DNA from: Sphingobium indicum BiD32
Lineage (GTDB): Bacteria; Pseudomonadota; Alphaproteobacteria; Sphingomonadales; Sphingomonadaceae
DNA: 64,000 bases
Direction of reading: 5' to 3'
NCBI RefSeq assembly: GCF_000382885.1
Contig: NZ_CAVK010000013.1
Span: forward strand, 17,864 to 81,863
Every line of letters begins with the position of its first letter. Position 1 is the stretch's first letter. Shown one piece after another: positions 24,082-31,783 of this stretch. The position numbers and the translations under genes are program-made. Under the pieces are notes generated by a model, which was given only the letters and a program-made list of their open reading frames with translations, was not told where the DNA came from and did no database searches.

Positions 24082-24467
24082 GCGAAGTCGTACTCGACGC
24101 CTCCGCGCTGCTTGCCCTGCTCCGGGACGAGCCCGGCGCGGGCAAGGTCGCCGATGCGATCGGCGCCTCGCGCATGTCGAGCGTCAACTACGCCGAGGTC
24201 GTCAGCCACTTCATCCATGCTGGCATGCCCGCCGACCAGGTCGACGCCATGCTGCGGCCCCTGCCGATGGCGATCGTCGAGGCAGACCAGGCGCTCGCCA
24301 CCATCGCCGGGCGCCTGCGCGCCGCGACGGCCGAGGCCGGCCTGTCGCTCGGCGACCGTTTCTGCCTGGCGCTCGCGCGCCGGGACGGTCTTCCGGCGCT
24401 CACTGCCGACAACCAGTGGCGCACCGTCGCGGACGCGGCCGGTGTCGCAGTGTCGGTGATCAGGTGA
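24078..24467 (+). CDS. vapC: VapC-type PIN toxin
   Basis: A 129-aa PIN-domain ribonuclease. Catalytic acids are at the expected places: D7 (VVLDASALLALL), E40 (SVNYAEV), D93 (LSLGDRFCLALA) and D111 (LTADNQW). It is about the usual VapC length (about 130 aa) and coupled by ATGA to vapB. The pair forms a complete type II toxin-antitoxin module that acts on RNA in the cytoplasm; no defects seen. Confidence 0.92.
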   Translation: MSEVVLDASALLALLRDEPGAGKVADAIGASRMSSVNYAEVVSHFIHAGMPADQVDAMLRPLPMAIVEADQALATIAGRLRAATAEAGLSLGDRFCLALARRDGLPALTADNQWRTVADAAGVAVSVIR

Positions 24468-24525
24468 TGCCAGGCAATTCCATGCGGTCTTGCCGCAGAG
24501 TCCAATGCAAGACTACTAAGTACCC

Positions 24526-25680
24526 ATGACGCGGGCGGCCATCCATCCTGAGCTTCTGACCTGGGCGCGCGAGCGTGCAGGCAAGAGCCCGGAAGATCTG
24601 GACCACCGCTTCCCCAAACTTGCCCTGTGGGAGGCCGGAGACGCGCAGCCCACGATCAAGCAGTTGCAAGCCTTCGCCGATGCTGTCCATGTGCCGGTTG
24701 GCTATCTGTTTCTTCCTGCTCCGCCTCATGAGCAATTGCCGATCCCAGATTTTCGGACGGTCGATGGCCGCGCCATTCACCGCCCCAGTCCCAACCTCCT
24801 CGACATGGTCTATGCCTGCCAGGAGCGCCAGGGATGGTTCAAGGACTATGCCCGGGCCGTGCGGCTGCCCGAACTCGCGTTTGTCGGCAGTGCCTCGCTG
24901 AATGACAAGCCAGTCGCTGTGGCAGCGCGGATGGCTGAAGCGCTAGGCTTCGACCTAGAAGCGCGTGCTGCCTGCCGGACCTGGGAGGAGGCTCTGCGAC
25001 TCTTCATTGGCCACGCCGACGCGCTCGGCGTACTGGTGATGGTAAGCGGCGTCGTTCTCAGTAACAATAACCGCAAGCTCGATCCGGAAGAGTTCCGCGG
25101 CTTTGCCCTTGCCGACACCCAGGCGCCACTGGTGTTCATCAACGGATCGGACAGCAAGTCCGCTCAGATGTTCACGCTTGCCCATGAACTCGCGCACCTC
25201 TGGCTTGGTGCCACTGCGATATCGAATGCCAGCGCCGCGCCGGTCGCGGGTTTCCGGCGTGAGGAAGTCTGGTGCAACGCGGTCGCAGCTGAATTACTCG
25301 TGCCATTGGTAACGCTACAAGCCGATCTCGTCGCGGATGAAGCAATTGACGACGCCGTCGCTCGTCTCACGCGTCGCTACAAGGTCAGCAGCCTTGTCAT
25401 TTTAAGACGTCTTCTCGATGCCGGTTGGCTGACCCGGGCTGCCTTCGAGGCCGCATGGGCTGCCGAGCGCGCCCGACTGCGAGTGATCGCAGAACGAAGC
25501 GGCGGCGGCGGCGACTTCTATCGTACGACCCTGTCTCGCGTCAGCCGCCGTTTCGCCCGCGCCCTGGTCGAAAGCACGCTTGAGGGCCAGACCCTTTACC
25601 GTGATGCCTTTCGTATGCTCGGTGTTGCGAAGACCGAGACCTTCAACCACATCGGGCAGGAAGTAGGGGTGCTGGCTTGA
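24526..25680 (+). CDS. HTH plus ImmA/IrrE metallopeptidase (antitoxin-type)
   Basis: A 384-aa protein. Residues 1-65 resemble an Xre helix-turn-helix (PELLTWARERAGKSPEDLDHRFPKLALWEAGDAQPTIKQLQAFADAVHVPVGYLFL). The peptidase core has the zinc motif H220-E221-L-A-H224 (TLAHELAHLWLG) and a downstream REEVWCNAVAAELLVP helix with a third metal ligand. A C-terminal region of about 80 residues follows. HTH-ImmA/IrrE proteins often pair with PIN-like DUF4411 toxins and work as antitoxin or regulator. It overlaps the next gene by TTGA. Confidence 0.88.
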   Translation: MTRAAIHPELLTWARERAGKSPEDLDHRFPKLALWEAGDAQPTIKQLQAFADAVHVPVGYLFLPAPPHEQLPIPDFRTVDGRAIHRPSPNLLDMVYACQERQGWFKDYARAVRLPELAFVGSASLNDKPVAVAARMAEALGFDLEARAACRTWEEALRLFIGHADALGVLVMVSGVVLSNNNRKLDPEEFRGFALADTQAPLVFINGSDSKSAQMFTLAHELAHLWLGATAISNASAAPVAGFRREEVWCNAVAAELLVPLVTLQADLVADEAIDDAVARLTRRYKVSSLVILRRLLDAGWLTRAAFEAAWAAERARLRVIAERSGGGGDFYRTTLSRVSRRFARALVESTLEGQTLYRDAFRMLGVAKTETFNHIGQEVGVLA

Positions 25681-26174
25681 CCCGTTACCTGCTCGACGCG
25701 AACGTCTTCATCCAGGCAAAGAACCTTCACTATGGCTTCGATTTCTGCCCTGCCTTTTGGGAATGGCTGGTAGATCAGAACGCAGCCGCGATTGTCGCAA
25801 GCATCGAGAAGGTCAGCGACGAACTCGTAGGCGGCGGTGACGAACTTGCGAACTGGGCCCATGCCCGAGGCAAGGGCTTTTTCTTGCCACCCGACGACGC
25901 GGTTCTCCCTGCCTTGGGAGAGGTGAGCGCCTGGGCCACTGGGCAAGCCTATGAGCCCGCCGCAATCGCGACTTTCTTGCAAGTCGCCGATTATTGGCTG
26001 GTGGCACATGCCAAAGCCCACGACTGCGTCGTGGTGACTCACGAAGTGCCTTCGGCTTCGGTACGCAAGATCAAGATCCCAAATGCATGCATCGGTCTCG
26101 GCATTACCTGCATGAGCCCATACGAAATGCTCCGCCGTGAACGAGCAAGGTTCGTATTGGGAGCAGCCGTCTAA
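25677..26174 (+). CDS. DUF4411 PIN-like toxin
   Basis: A 165-aa protein starting with TTG, MTRYLLDANVFIQAKNLHYGFDFCPAFWEWL, typical of DUF4411: D8 early, then SIEKVSDEL with Glu, a central ADYWLVAHAKAHDCVVVTHE with conserved Asp/His, and IPNACIGLGITCMSPYEML near the end. It follows and overlaps the ImmA protein. DUF4411 proteins are PIN-like ribonuclease toxins in this pairing. All acidic positions appear present. Confidence 0.88.
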   Translation: MTRYLLDANVFIQAKNLHYGFDFCPAFWEWLVDQNAAAIVASIEKVSDELVGGGDELANWAHARGKGFFLPPDDAVLPALGEVSAWATGQAYEPAAIATFLQVADYWLVAHAKAHDCVVVTHEVPSASVRKIKIPNACIGLGITCMSPYEMLRRERARFVLGAAV

Positions 26175-26191
26175 TTCGTTCCTGGAATGTG

Positions 26192-26236
26192 TTTTGCGGT
26201 TAACCCCGAACGCCCCAATGGGGTTCGGGGGCAAAA
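26192..26236 (+). terminator. Strong hairpin after the DUF4411 gene
   Basis: Nested stem: TTTTGC (26192-26197) with GCAAAA (26231-26236), CCCCGAA (26204-26210) with TTCGGGG (26224-26230), CCCCA (26213-26217) with TGGGG (26219-26223). It sits 18 nt after the stop of the toxin gene and could terminate in either direction. Confidence 0.6.
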
Positions 26237-26285
26237 CCGTAATCTCTCTCTCATCTCGGTGGCTGAGCGAAATCAGCATCGCCAT

Positions 26286-26433
26286 AGCATGACGCCTGGG
26301 AGATTGGCGGCCGTCAAGGATCGCGGGTGCCCCCCGATTTTGGCCTGCTGCGGCTACCGCCTTGCGAGCAAAAATCGGCTCCCCCCACGCCCGCGACACG
26401 CGGCGGCAGCGCGTGCGCGCCGCCGTCCCTGAC
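26286..26433 (+). repeat. Hairpin-rich leader repeat, copy 1 (upstream of the DUF2493 gene)
   Basis: Starts AGCATGA and includes GTCAAGGATCGCGGGTG (about 26313-26329), CCGATTTT (26334-26341) pairing with AAAATCGG (26371-26378), GGCTCCCCCC, a GC-rich palindromic stretch and TCCCTGAC at the end. The same blocks occur in the same order at 27810-27936. The DUF2493 gene begins 75 nt downstream behind TTTTGGAGG. Confidence 0.65.
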
Positions 26434-26507
26434 TGCCTGACTCCGGCGTCCTTCCGATGGGCATCTTTCATCAGCGTGATGAGAGACAATTCCTTTTGGA
26501 GGTTATC

Positions 26508-27563
26508 ATGACGGACCGTTTCTCGAACTTCGCCGACCTTGCCGAACACTATGCGCGCGAAATCGCCACGCCCGACTACGCCCGGGCATTCATGGAGCAG
26601 ACCGAACTGGCCAAGCTCTCGATCGAGCATGAGCCGAGCGCTGCCGAAATGCCCGACCCCGAGGTGGCGCAGGCGGCAATCGAGATGATGCTGGCAACGG
26701 TCTTCGACCTGTTCCGCGACACCCGGATGGAGGACTTCGCGAGTGAAGTCGCATGGGGCGTGGCCAACAGTTTCCATGTCGTCGCCAAACGCCTCGATGA
26801 CCGCGAGGATTCCATGGCGAACCGGTTGCAGGAGAAGCTGCGCGAATACGATCCTAGCGAGGTCTACGCGACTGACCTTGAGGACCTCACCATGCAGGCC
26901 CGCAGCCTTGCCGAATGCCGCGATGCGATGGAGTGCATGCGTGACCATGCCGCACGGATCTACCTTGTCGAAACCGGGCGGCCCTTCTCGCCGGTGCGTG
27001 GGTCCAGGGTGTCGTCCAAGACCAATGCCTCGATGATCGAAGCACGCGACTATCTCGCGGCACAGAAGGCGCAGCGGCGCGAACAGTTTGCCCCATCGGG
27101 TCCGGTCGTGGTGTTCTCGGGCGGACAGCAGTTCACCGACATTGCCCTCGTTGAAGACTATCTCGATGCGATCCATGCCCGGGTCCCGTCGATGGCGCTG
27201 GCCACGACCGCACAGAACAAGGGCGCGGACGTGATCGCGGCAGCCTGGGCATCGCGCCACAATGTGCCAGTGATCCTGTGCAAGCCAGATACCTCGCGGG
27301 GACCTTCGGCACCCTATCAGCGCAACGCACGTATGCTCGCCTTCAAGCCTGTCGAGGCGGTGGTGTGCAGCGGCGGCGGCATCCAGGCGAACCTTGCCGA
27401 CCGGCTCCGGGAAGCACGCATTCCCCTCCACATCGTGCGCGACGCTTCGGTCCAGAACGACACTCCGGCGGCGCGGACCAATCCCGCAGCGCAAGCTGAG
27501 CGGCCTGCGATGAAGCGCACGGCATGTGGCACCGTCAATGGCGATGAACTCCCGCCGTTCTGA
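26508..27563 (+). CDS. DUF2493 domain protein
   Basis: A 351-aa protein. The C-terminal third (about 200-300) has the SLOG-type DUF2493 core: PVVVFSGGQQFTDIALVEDYLDAI, ATTAQNKGADVIAAAWASRHNVPVILCKPD and MLAFKPVEAVVCSGGGIQANLADRL. The N-terminal 190 residues are helical and acidic, with DRFSNFADLAEHYAREIATPDYARAFMEQTELA near the start. DUF2493 proteins with this layout are common on alphaproteobacterial conjugative plasmids. Start behind TGGAGG. A bipartite terminator lies at 27591. Confidence 0.88.
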   Translation: MTDRFSNFADLAEHYAREIATPDYARAFMEQTELAKLSIEHEPSAAEMPDPEVAQAAIEMMLATVFDLFRDTRMEDFASEVAWGVANSFHVVAKRLDDREDSMANRLQEKLREYDPSEVYATDLEDLTMQARSLAECRDAMECMRDHAARIYLVETGRPFSPVRGSRVSSKTNASMIEARDYLAAQKAQRREQFAPSGPVVVFSGGQQFTDIALVEDYLDAIHARVPSMALATTAQNKGADVIAAAWASRHNVPVILCKPDTSRGPSAPYQRNARMLAFKPVEAVVCSGGGIQANLADRLREARIPLHIVRDASVQNDTPAARTNPAAQAERPAMKRTACGTVNGDELPPF

Positions 27564-27590
27564 GCGGGGCCTGCTCTGATTGCATCAACC

Positions 27591-27629
27591 AGAAGGGTGT
27601 CCGGCCTCACCGCCGGATGCCCTTCTTTT
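27591..27629 (+). terminator. Bipartite terminator of the DUF2493 gene
   Basis: AGAAGGG (27591-27597) pairs with CCCTTCT (27620-27626) and TCCGGC (27600-27605) with GCCGGA (27612-27617); symmetric TG internal loops separate the two stems. TTTTG follows the final arm. Confidence 0.75.
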
Positions 27630-27809
27630 GTGTCGACCCGGACGCACACTGTCATGGCCCGGCTCGCTCGCTTCTTGCCCTAGCCAGTAACGGCCTGACG
27701 GCCTGCTGGCGGGGGCGCGAAGGCTTCGCATCGGCCGGGCGGACGAGACCCGTGCCTGGGACCACCGGGGGTGCTGCCCAACAGGGTTAAACACTCTCGT
27801 AGAATTCCA

Positions 27810-27936
27810 AGCATGATGGCCGCCATTGGCCCGCGTCAAGAAGGGCGGTTCCCCCAATTTTTACGCCTGAAGAAGGCGAAAAAATCGGCTCCCCCACCCC
27901 CGCTGCGCGGCGGGCCGCGGGCGGCCCGTTCCTGAC
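27810..27936 (+). repeat. Hairpin-rich leader repeat, copy 2 (upstream of the 27997 gene)
   Basis: Shares with copy 1 the blocks AGCATGA, TTGGC..GCGTCAAG, GCGGKTSCCCCCRATTTT, AAAAATCGGCTCCCCC, a GCGGCGG stretch and TTCCTGAC. Here the hairpin arms are shorter, and an inner stem GCCT-GAAGA-AGGC is added. It ends 60 nt before ATG 27997. Confidence 0.65.
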
Positions 27937-27996
27937 CCGGGCCAAGCTCGGCCATCCCGGAGGAGACCTCTTCAATTCCTTTGACAGGAGGCTCAC

Positions 27997-28308
27997 ATGA
28001 ACGCTCTTACCAAGACCCTCGAAATCCCGGCTTTCGACTCCATCAGCTATGACGCAGCAGTGCGCGCCGCGACTATCCGGGCCCAGCACAGCTTCTTCGA
28101 TCAGCACGTCATTGAGGACGCGTTCGGCTGCTATCTCGCCATCGACGAGGGCGACTACAACGCCCTGCCTCAGGACCTGATCGACCGGATCGTCCATTCC
28201 GTCCCAGGCATGATGGCCGACGACTTTGACGAAGCGAACATCGCCCGCGCCGCGAGCTTCATGAGCGTGGTGATGGATCCCGAATGGGACGCCGACTGCC
28301 CGTTTTGA
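27997..28308 (+). CDS. Conserved plasmid hypothetical protein
   Basis: A 103-aa acidic protein, MNALTKTLEIPAFDSISYDAAVRAAT, with strong AGGAGGCTCAC upstream. It is predominantly helical with AIDEGDYNALPQDLIDRIVHSVPGMMADDFDEANIARAASFM. Behind leader copy 2 it looks well expressed. Its family is unfamiliar; probably a small regulatory or plasmid stability factor (guess). A rho-independent terminator follows at 28328. Confidence 0.75.
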   Translation: MNALTKTLEIPAFDSISYDAAVRAATIRAQHSFFDQHVIEDAFGCYLAIDEGDYNALPQDLIDRIVHSVPGMMADDFDEANIARAASFMSVVMDPEWDADCPF

Positions 28309-28327
28309 AATGATCATCGACCGCAGC

Positions 28328-28367
28328 GCCGGAGGGCACCGACAAGGGGCTCTCCGGCCCCTTTTTT
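28328..28367 (+). terminator. Rho-independent terminator
   Basis: GCCGGAG (28328-28334) pairs with CTCCGGC (28352-28358); alternatively GGGGC (28346-28350) with GCCCC (28357-28361). Six T follow at 28362-28367. It ends the 27997 transcript. Confidence 0.75.
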
Positions 28368-28469
28368 GCGTGTCCAGATAAAGCACAGCCGGGGCCCCCT
28401 CGCCTGCCTGCGCAAGGCAGGCAGCAACTTTGGGAACCCCGGCTGCGCTGGCCTCTGTCGAGGCCGGTT

Positions 28470-28697
28470 TCAGCTTGCCCGAAGGCGCTTCTCGGCTTCG
28501 TCCAGACCGAGCTTTCCGAGAGCGGCGAAGAATGCTTCGACCCTCTCGAACGGCGCCTTGCCGAGAACCGACTTGTGCATCAGCTCGACGCTTGCCGCCC
28601 GCTCGCTTGTCCGCAGTTTCGCCTCGCGCGCTTCCAGCGCTTGACGCTCCTTTGCGATTGCCTGTCTTTCGGCTTCGAGACTTCCTTTTCTGGCCAT
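28470..28697 (-). CDS. Small coiled-coil protein
   Basis: A 75-aa protein starting MARKGSLEAERQAIAKERQALEAREAKLRTSERAAS, with ACGAGGT upstream on its strand; the open frame extends to 28850. Alternating charged heptads in residues 5-40 predict a coiled coil; the C-terminus (FERVEAFFAALGKLGLDEAEKRL) is another helix. It is the first gene on the left of the putative oriT region, reading away from it. Function unknown. Confidence 0.65.
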   Translation of the reverse strand: MARKGSLEAERQAIAKERQALEAREAKLRTSERAASVELMHKSVLGKAPFERVEAFFAALGKLGLDEAEKRLRAS

Positions 28698-29169
28698 GGT
28701 TGTACCTCGTAGGTTGGTGCTGAAACCTCCCGCGCGCGAGGATCGGCATCTCGGCCCGCTTGGCAAGCCCCCTGCCGCTTTCTGCCTCGGTTGCCCCTGC
28801 CGATCCTGGGCAATGCCGCAGCGCCGGCATGCCGCTGACAGGCCGTGCAAAGCCCGCCCGGATTCGGCTTAGATCCCCCAAAACCACGAGCCATCAGAGC
28901 TACAGGATCAAAGGGAAAGGGTGCAGACCGTACACGGCAGTGCCGTCCCAGAACTGGCGGAAATGCGTGCGTTTACAGGTGATGCGATATGATGCGCTTT
29001 GTAATACAGTAAGGCGCAGGCGTCCGAACCTCCTGAATATCCGGGATTCTAGTGGTATTACAATGTAATACGCGGGCCCTCAGCCATGCCTTTGCTTGCC
29101 AAGGTTTGGAGGATCGCCTAAAACAGGCATCGCGCAATCCCCGCCGGGTCCTTTTCGAAGGGTTTGGCG
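28698..29169. other. Gene-free region, oriT candidate
   Basis: Nearly 470 nt without a supported gene, immediately upstream of the RHH, coupling-protein and relaxase genes and divergent from the 28470 gene. It contains three GTAATAC/GTATTAC elements near 29001-29071 and a GATGCG-ATAT-GATGCG tandem near 28981-28996. MobF plasmids commonly keep oriT next to their RHH accessory gene, so this is the best candidate; a nic site was not identified. Confidence 0.35.
29001..29071. promoter_or_regulatory. GTAATAC repeats, probable RHH-protein binding sites
   Basis: GTAATAC at 29001-29007, GTATTAC at 29055-29061 and GTAATAC at 29065-29071. The last two form an inverted repeat with a 3-nt spacer. Short half-sites of this size in front of an RHH gene fit operator or relaxosome binding. 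Confidence 0.5.
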
Positions 29170-29460
29170 ATGACAGAAACAGTTCTGATTACGGTCCGGC
29201 TTCCGCAAGCCTTGGCCGATGCCGCGCAGGCGGCGGCGAGCGCAAAACAGGTCTCCCGTTCCAACCTGCTGCGAATCGCACTGGAGCATTTCCTCGGGAC
29301 CATTTCGGGAACCTCGGAACAGGACCGGCGCCGGCAGTTCTCGTCCGAATATCTGTTCCTCGTTGCCGACCTCATTGTCCAGCGCCAGTACCCCGACGTT
29401 CATACCGCGCTGATCACCGAAGCCGAGGCGCGGATGGAGGCGGTTTGTGCCGCGTCCTGA
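29170..29460 (+). CDS. Ribbon-helix-helix protein (TraY/TrwA-like accessory candidate)
   Basis: A 96-aa protein. The N-terminus (TETVLITVRLPQALADAAQAAASAKQVSRSNLLRIALEHFL) fits a ribbon-helix-helix DNA-binding fold: a beta strand (LITVRLP) followed by two helices with a S(R)S/N turn. C-terminal about 45 residues are helical. It overlaps traD by 14 nt and sits before the relaxase, the position held by TraY or TrwA-like relaxosome accessory proteins. Likely dual role: oriT binding and repression of its own operon via the GTAATAC repeats (inference). ATG follows GGGTTTGGCG. Confidence 0.7.
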   Translation: MTETVLITVRLPQALADAAQAAASAKQVSRSNLLRIALEHFLGTISGTSEQDRRRQFSSEYLFLVADLIVQRQYPDVHTALITEAEARMEAVCAAS

Positions 29461-31780
29461 CACCTGGTCGGACCAGGCGCGGCCGGGCAAACTCCAGCAC
29501 CATTCGGCGCGCGGAAGCATGCCGCGCAACGCCGGTGATTTCACCCGCGGATCGCAGCTCATCACCCACGAATTCATGATGTGGTTCGCCTCGGCGAAGA
29601 TGCCGCTGTTGGTGTGGTTTTTCACCTTCCTCCTGGCGCTCTCGATCGTCCTCGCTCTGCTCCTCCACGAGCACGAGGTTCAGATGATCCTGATGCGGAT
29701 CTACGCCGGGGGGTGGACCTTCATGGAGTTCAATCCGCGCAAGATCCTCAACTTGACGCTGCCCTCGGGCGAAGTGATCCCGGCGCCCGTTTCGATGATC
29801 GCTAGCCATCCCGATGTCGTGATCGCCTGGAACAAGCTGATGCGCGCGATTTGGGGTTCGCTGTTCATCTCGCTGTTCGTCGCCGTGCCGATCGCGGTGT
29901 GGTTCATCGACTTCTCGAAACGGCGGGGCAAGTCGATCCTCGAAGAGCGACACCAGCGCGGTGCCATGCTGGTTGATGGCGCCCAGCTGGCCGATGTCAT
30001 CAACGCCCACAACCGCGATATGCTCGGGCTGGAAGTCGACCAGAGGTTGCCCGGCCGAACGCTCCAGGATGTCCTCGCGATGCCGCTCATCGAGCGCAAG
30101 GCTGCGGGCATCCACCACGCCTACTCGATGGCCGACGTGCCGTTCCCGTGGCGGACCGAGCAGGCTCATACCATCATGATCGGCTCGACCGGAACCGGCA
30201 AGACGACCCAGATGCGCGCTCTCATCGCGCAGATGCGCGTGCGGCGCGACCGGGCAGTCGTGTTCGACCTGACCGGGGCCTACGTCGAGGCGTTCTACAA
30301 CCCCCAAACCGACACCATTCTCAACCCGATGGATGAGCGCTGTCCGAGTTGGTCGGTGTTCGCCGAAGCCAAAAATCACGCCGACTTCACCGGGATCGCC
30401 GCTGCCCTGCTTCCCGCCGACGGCGGCGGCGCAGAACCCTTCTGGATGCTGGCGGCGCGCACGCTGTTCGTCGAGACGTGCATCAAGCTCATCAAGCTTG
30501 GCGAGGCGACCAACCAGGCACTCGCTAGCCGGCTGATGATGGCCGACCTCAAGGAAGTCCATAAGCTCCTCGAACATACCGTAGCTGACCCGCTGACCGC
30601 GCCCGAGGCAGCCAAGATGGCCGAGTCCATCCGCGCCGTATTCAACACCAATGCCCAGGCGTTGCGGTTCCTGCCCGAAGGCAAGGAACCGTTCTCGATC
30701 TCCGATTGGATCCGCGCCGAAGACAAGCCGGGCGCCATTCTGTTCATCACCTCCTCGCACAACGAACTGGTGCTCAACCGGGCGCTGCTGTCGCTCTGGA
30801 TGAACCTTGCGGTCCACACGCTGATGCGCCTGCCGCGCACCCGGGACCTGCGCACCTGGTTCTTCTTCGACGAGGTCCATGCGCTGCACCGCCTGCCCGC
30901 GATCGAGGACGGCTTGCAAACCGCCCGCGGCTTTGGCGGGGCCTTCGTGCTCGGCATCCATTCTTTCGCCAAGCTGGCCGAAACCTATGGCAAGGAAGGA
31001 GCGCAGAACCTCGCCTCGCTCGCGCGAACCAAGCTGATTCTGGCTGCCGCCGATCGTGACACCGCCGAGCACTGCTCGGACTACATCGGTCACCGCGAAG
31101 TGCGGATGATGGATGAGGCCTACAGCTACGGCTATTCCAACATCCGCGACGCCGCGACGATCACCCCGCGTTCGGAAGTGCAACCGCTCGTCCTGCCCGA
31201 TGACATCATGAAGCTGCCTTCGCTGAGGGGCTTTCTCGTGTTCCCCGAAGGCTTCGATGCCGCCCGGATCAAGCTTACCTACAAGGACTATCCCAAGGTG
31301 GCCGAAGGCTACGTTCTGCGCCAGCATGTTGAGCCCATCGAATTCAGGCGGGAACCGCAGGCTGATGACGGCGATGAGGCGGGCGGCCGCGAAACCAAGA
31401 ACGAGCCCGAACTGGCCCGGGACACCGAGCCCGATGAGGCTTTGAGGCACGCCCGTTCTGTCACCCCGAGCCAAGAAGAACTGAACTTCCCGGTACCGCC
31501 GCCGATCGGTCCCAGCGATCTCCCGGTGTCGAGTTTGGGGCGCTCGATGATTGTCAGCCAGCAGATCGCTGGTGGTCCGTCCCAGCCCCATGCCCGCGAT
31601 CCCGAGGCGGGACCGAAGTCGGTCCAGCAACCGGCAAAGACTGCGCCCCAGCGTCAGTCGCAGGCCGCCCGTGAGCTGGGCGAAGCGGTCGAAGAACGGG
31701 GCCGTGATGGCCGCACGCGCGAGGGCGCCAAGGAAGCCGAGCTGGATAGTCCCATCCCCGATGACGGACCGGAGATGTAG
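29447..31780 (+). CDS. traD: Type IV coupling protein TraD
   Basis: A 777-aa VirD4/TraD-type ATPase that links the relaxosome to the secretion channel at the inner membrane. GTG 29447 (MPRPDTW) with GGAGG 6 nt upstream; MPRNAG further in is an alternative. Membrane helices lie at about 52-74 and 135-155. The ATPase has Walker A GSTGTGKTTQ near residue 245 and Walker B TWFFFDEVHAL near 473. TraD-family segments include FLPEGKEPFSISDW and SQPLVLPDD-like LVLPDDIMKLPSLRGFLVFPEG. The C-terminal 120 residues are low-complexity and may bind the relaxase. It overlaps the RHH gene and lies 3 nt from traI. Confidence 0.93.
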   Translation: MPRPDTWSDQARPGKLQHHSARGSMPRNAGDFTRGSQLITHEFMMWFASAKMPLLVWFFTFLLALSIVLALLLHEHEVQMILMRIYAGGWTFMEFNPRKILNLTLPSGEVIPAPVSMIASHPDVVIAWNKLMRAIWGSLFISLFVAVPIAVWFIDFSKRRGKSILEERHQRGAMLVDGAQLADVINAHNRDMLGLEVDQRLPGRTLQDVLAMPLIERKAAGIHHAYSMADVPFPWRTEQAHTIMIGSTGTGKTTQMRALIAQMRVRRDRAVVFDLTGAYVEAFYNPQTDTILNPMDERCPSWSVFAEAKNHADFTGIAAALLPADGGGAEPFWMLAARTLFVETCIKLIKLGEATNQALASRLMMADLKEVHKLLEHTVADPLTAPEAAKMAESIRAVFNTNAQALRFLPEGKEPFSISDWIRAEDKPGAILFITSSHNELVLNRALLSLWMNLAVHTLMRLPRTRDLRTWFFFDEVHALHRLPAIEDGLQTARGFGGAFVLGIHSFAKLAETYGKEGAQNLASLARTKLILAAADRDTAEHCSDYIGHREVRMMDEAYSYGYSNIRDAATITPRSEVQPLVLPDDIMKLPSLRGFLVFPEGFDAARIKLTYKDYPKVAEGYVLRQHVEPIEFRREPQADDGDEAGGRETKNEPELARDTEPDEALRHARSVTPSQEELNFPVPPPIGPSDLPVSSLGRSMIVSQQIAGGPSQPHARDPEAGPKSVQQPAKTAPQRQSQAARELGEAVEERGRDGRTREGAKEAELDSPIPDDGPEM

Positions 31781-31783
31781 GCC

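Larger units (their letters stand above)
27564..27996. other. Gene-free leader region
   Basis: Contains the terminator of the DUF2493 gene at its left end, then a GC-rich stretch, then leader copy 2 (27810-27936) and an AGGAGG ribosome-binding site before ATG 27997. No gene is supported. Confidence 0.6.

Noticed and set aside
25596..27494. 632-codon minus-strand frame covering DUF4411 and DUF2493
   Set aside because: Recognised plus-strand families (DUF4411, DUF2493) occupy the same DNA with proper starts; the minus translation is low-complexity and matches no fold.
28470..28850. Longer version of the small coiled-coil gene
   Set aside because: The extra 51 codons are Arg/Gly/Cys-rich with no ribosome-binding site; the internal ATG has one (ACGAGGT).
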